DNA of 64,000 bases from an uncultured Bacilli bacterium. GTDB taxonomy: Bacteria; Bacillota_I; Bacilli_A; RF39; UBA660. The notes beneath the pieces are model-generated. The model made no database searches. It worked only from the letters and a program-made list of their open reading frames with translations, and had not been told where the DNA came from. Made by a program: the position numbers and the translations under genes. Below, in pieces: positions 63,192 through 64,000 of this stretch. Position 1 is the stretch's first letter, and each line of letters starts with the position of its first letter. The DNA lies in NCBI GenBank assembly GCA_944359725.1, contig CALVSY010000003.1, forward strand, positions 1 through 64,000. Direction: 5' to 3'.

Positions 63192-64000
63192 TTATTCATA
63201 ATTTTTTAATGCTTCTACCATGTCTAGTTTTTTTAAGTCATAATGCATGAATATATTAACGATGAATAAGAACACTAAGGTCATTATAAGTGATAGTATA
63301 TAACTTAATATACTTATACTAAAGCTAAACATGAACTGGTTTGTTTCACATGCTTTAATAACGTAGTAGGTAAGGAAACTACCTGCTATTAAGCCTAATA
63401 ACGAACCTATTATAGTTAGGATTATGTTTTCTTTATTAATGTAGTTTGTAACCTCACCATCGTAAAAGCCTAACACTTTTATTGTTGCAAGTTCTTTTTT
63501 TCTTTCGCTTATGTTAACGCTAGATAAATTGTATAACACAACGAATGCTAGTGCTGCCGCTGATACAATAAGAATTAAAGCAACGTAATTTAAAGTAGCC
63601 ATCATGTCTTTATAACTATTTATCGTGTTTGTTTTAATGTTTACGGAAAGAATACCAGTTAAATTAGATAAATCTTGTGCCAGAGCTTCTTCATCATCAT
63701 CTTTCAAATCTTTATTAACCATTAAAATGCTGTTATAATTAACATCTTCCTCGGTAAGTTTTTTATATAAATCCTTTGACAAATAAACGTAATGCTCAAT
63801 GTAGTTTTCACATATAGCTTTTATTTTAACTTTTACTTCTTTAGCATTTATTATTAAAGTTATGGTATCATTTTTTTTCTTATTAAGTAAGTTTGATAAT
63901 TTTTCTGATATTATAACGCCATCATCACTTAATTTTAATTTATCATCAGTTTTAGCATCTTTTAAACTAATAAAATCATCCAGCTTTTTATTGTTTTCCG
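63192..64000 (-). CDS. FtsX-type ABC transporter permease, C-terminal part
   Basis: The frame is open to the end of the window, so the N-terminus is missing; the TTG at 63782 is internal. 269 visible codons. An extracellular MacB-like part (SDKLKLSDDGVIISEKL, YNSILMV) is followed by three helices: ~VALILIVSAAALAFVVLYN, ~IILTIIGSLLGLIAGSFLTYYV and ~ILSYILSLIMTLVFLFIVNIF, with the FtsX signature NISERKKELATIKVLGF after the first. It ends in DMVEALKNYE. Probably paired with an ABC ATPase upstream; antimicrobial-peptide or lipoprotein export types share this fold. Confidence 0.85.
   Translation of the reverse strand, partial: ENNKKLDDFISLKDAKTDDKLKLSDDGVIISEKLSNLLNKKKNDTITLIINAKEVKVKIKAICENYIEHYVYLSKDLYKKLTEEDVNYNSILMVNKDLKDDDEEALAQDLSNLTGILSVNIKTNTINSYKDMMATLNYVALILIVSAAALAFVVLYNLSSVNISERKKELATIKVLGFYDGEVTNYINKENIILTIIGSLLGLIAGSFLTYYVIKACETNQFMFSFSISILSYILSLIMTLVFLFIVNIFMHYDLKKLDMVEALKNYE

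Noticed and set aside
1-64000. Insertion sequences, prophage, CRISPR arrays, rRNA genes, replication origin
   Set aside because: No transposase, integrase, phage structural gene, repeat-spacer array, rRNA segment or DnaA-box cluster was recognised.

Overview
The window is about 64 kb of very AT-rich bacterial chromosome that uses the standard bacterial code: TGA is a normal stop, for example at 10657-10659 and 45205-45207. Shine-Dalgarno sites are strong, promoters are mostly extended -10 (TGnTATAAT), intrinsic terminators are compact, and there is a T-box leader. Together with addAB, sspI, cotJ and pflAB this points to an anaerobic, low-GC Firmicute of class Bacilli, near Erysipelotrichales or the uncultured RF39-type gut lineages. 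Two loci (sspI beside pheST, and cotJA/JB-cotJC) suggest an endospore former or a recent descendant of one. The lineage is inferred, not proven.

Layout. 1-1026: 3' end of a DUF285/BspA-type surface repeat protein. 1.1-10.7 kb: addB-addA recombination nuclease, glyA-folD one-carbon genes and a small Smr protein. 10.8-15.6 kb: a cysteine-rich anchored surface protein, priA and an HD hydrolase. 15.7-19.7 kb: structured leader, rpsB (with an unusual Rho_N-like tail), tsf, an exported thioredoxin-like lipoprotein where pyrH usually lies, and frr. 19.7-23.6 kb: Phe T-box, pheS-pheT and antisense sspI. 23.7-29.2 kb: an N/Q-rich membrane protein, polA-mutM and small unknowns. 29.3-35.4 kb: four tRNAs, an orphan MvaI/BcnI-like endonuclease, tRNA debris, a transglutaminase-like protein, a TTD14-like NTPase/CYTH protein and a LysR regulator. 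35.4-47.9 kb: tex, a DHH phosphodiesterase, a padR/HAAS pair, ppa, an MBL-fold protein, a CinA-like protein, nadK, mnmA, a tiny type I toxin-antitoxin locus, rhomboid, two UDG-superfamily proteins and a second exported thioredoxin-like protein.

47.9-54.5 kb is the accessory zone: a frameshifted MFS gene, an Xre regulator, two anchored surface proteins, a decayed radical SAM gene, an Abi_2/HEPN abortive-infection gene followed by a promoter-RNA-terminator unit, a gene remnant with no start, and a tRNA-Gly flanked by inverted fragments of itself. 54.7-64 kb returns to core genes: cotJ, proS, murF, pflA, pflB and a truncated FtsX-type permease.

Best candidates for something new: (1) the Abi_2 gene with its ~52-nt two-hairpin RNA at 53728-53780; (2) a par/Fst-like type I toxin locus at 45017-45331, with convergent promoters, a shared terminator and a 9-bp direct repeat; (3) inverted tRNA fragments next to accessory genes at two separate tRNA loci.
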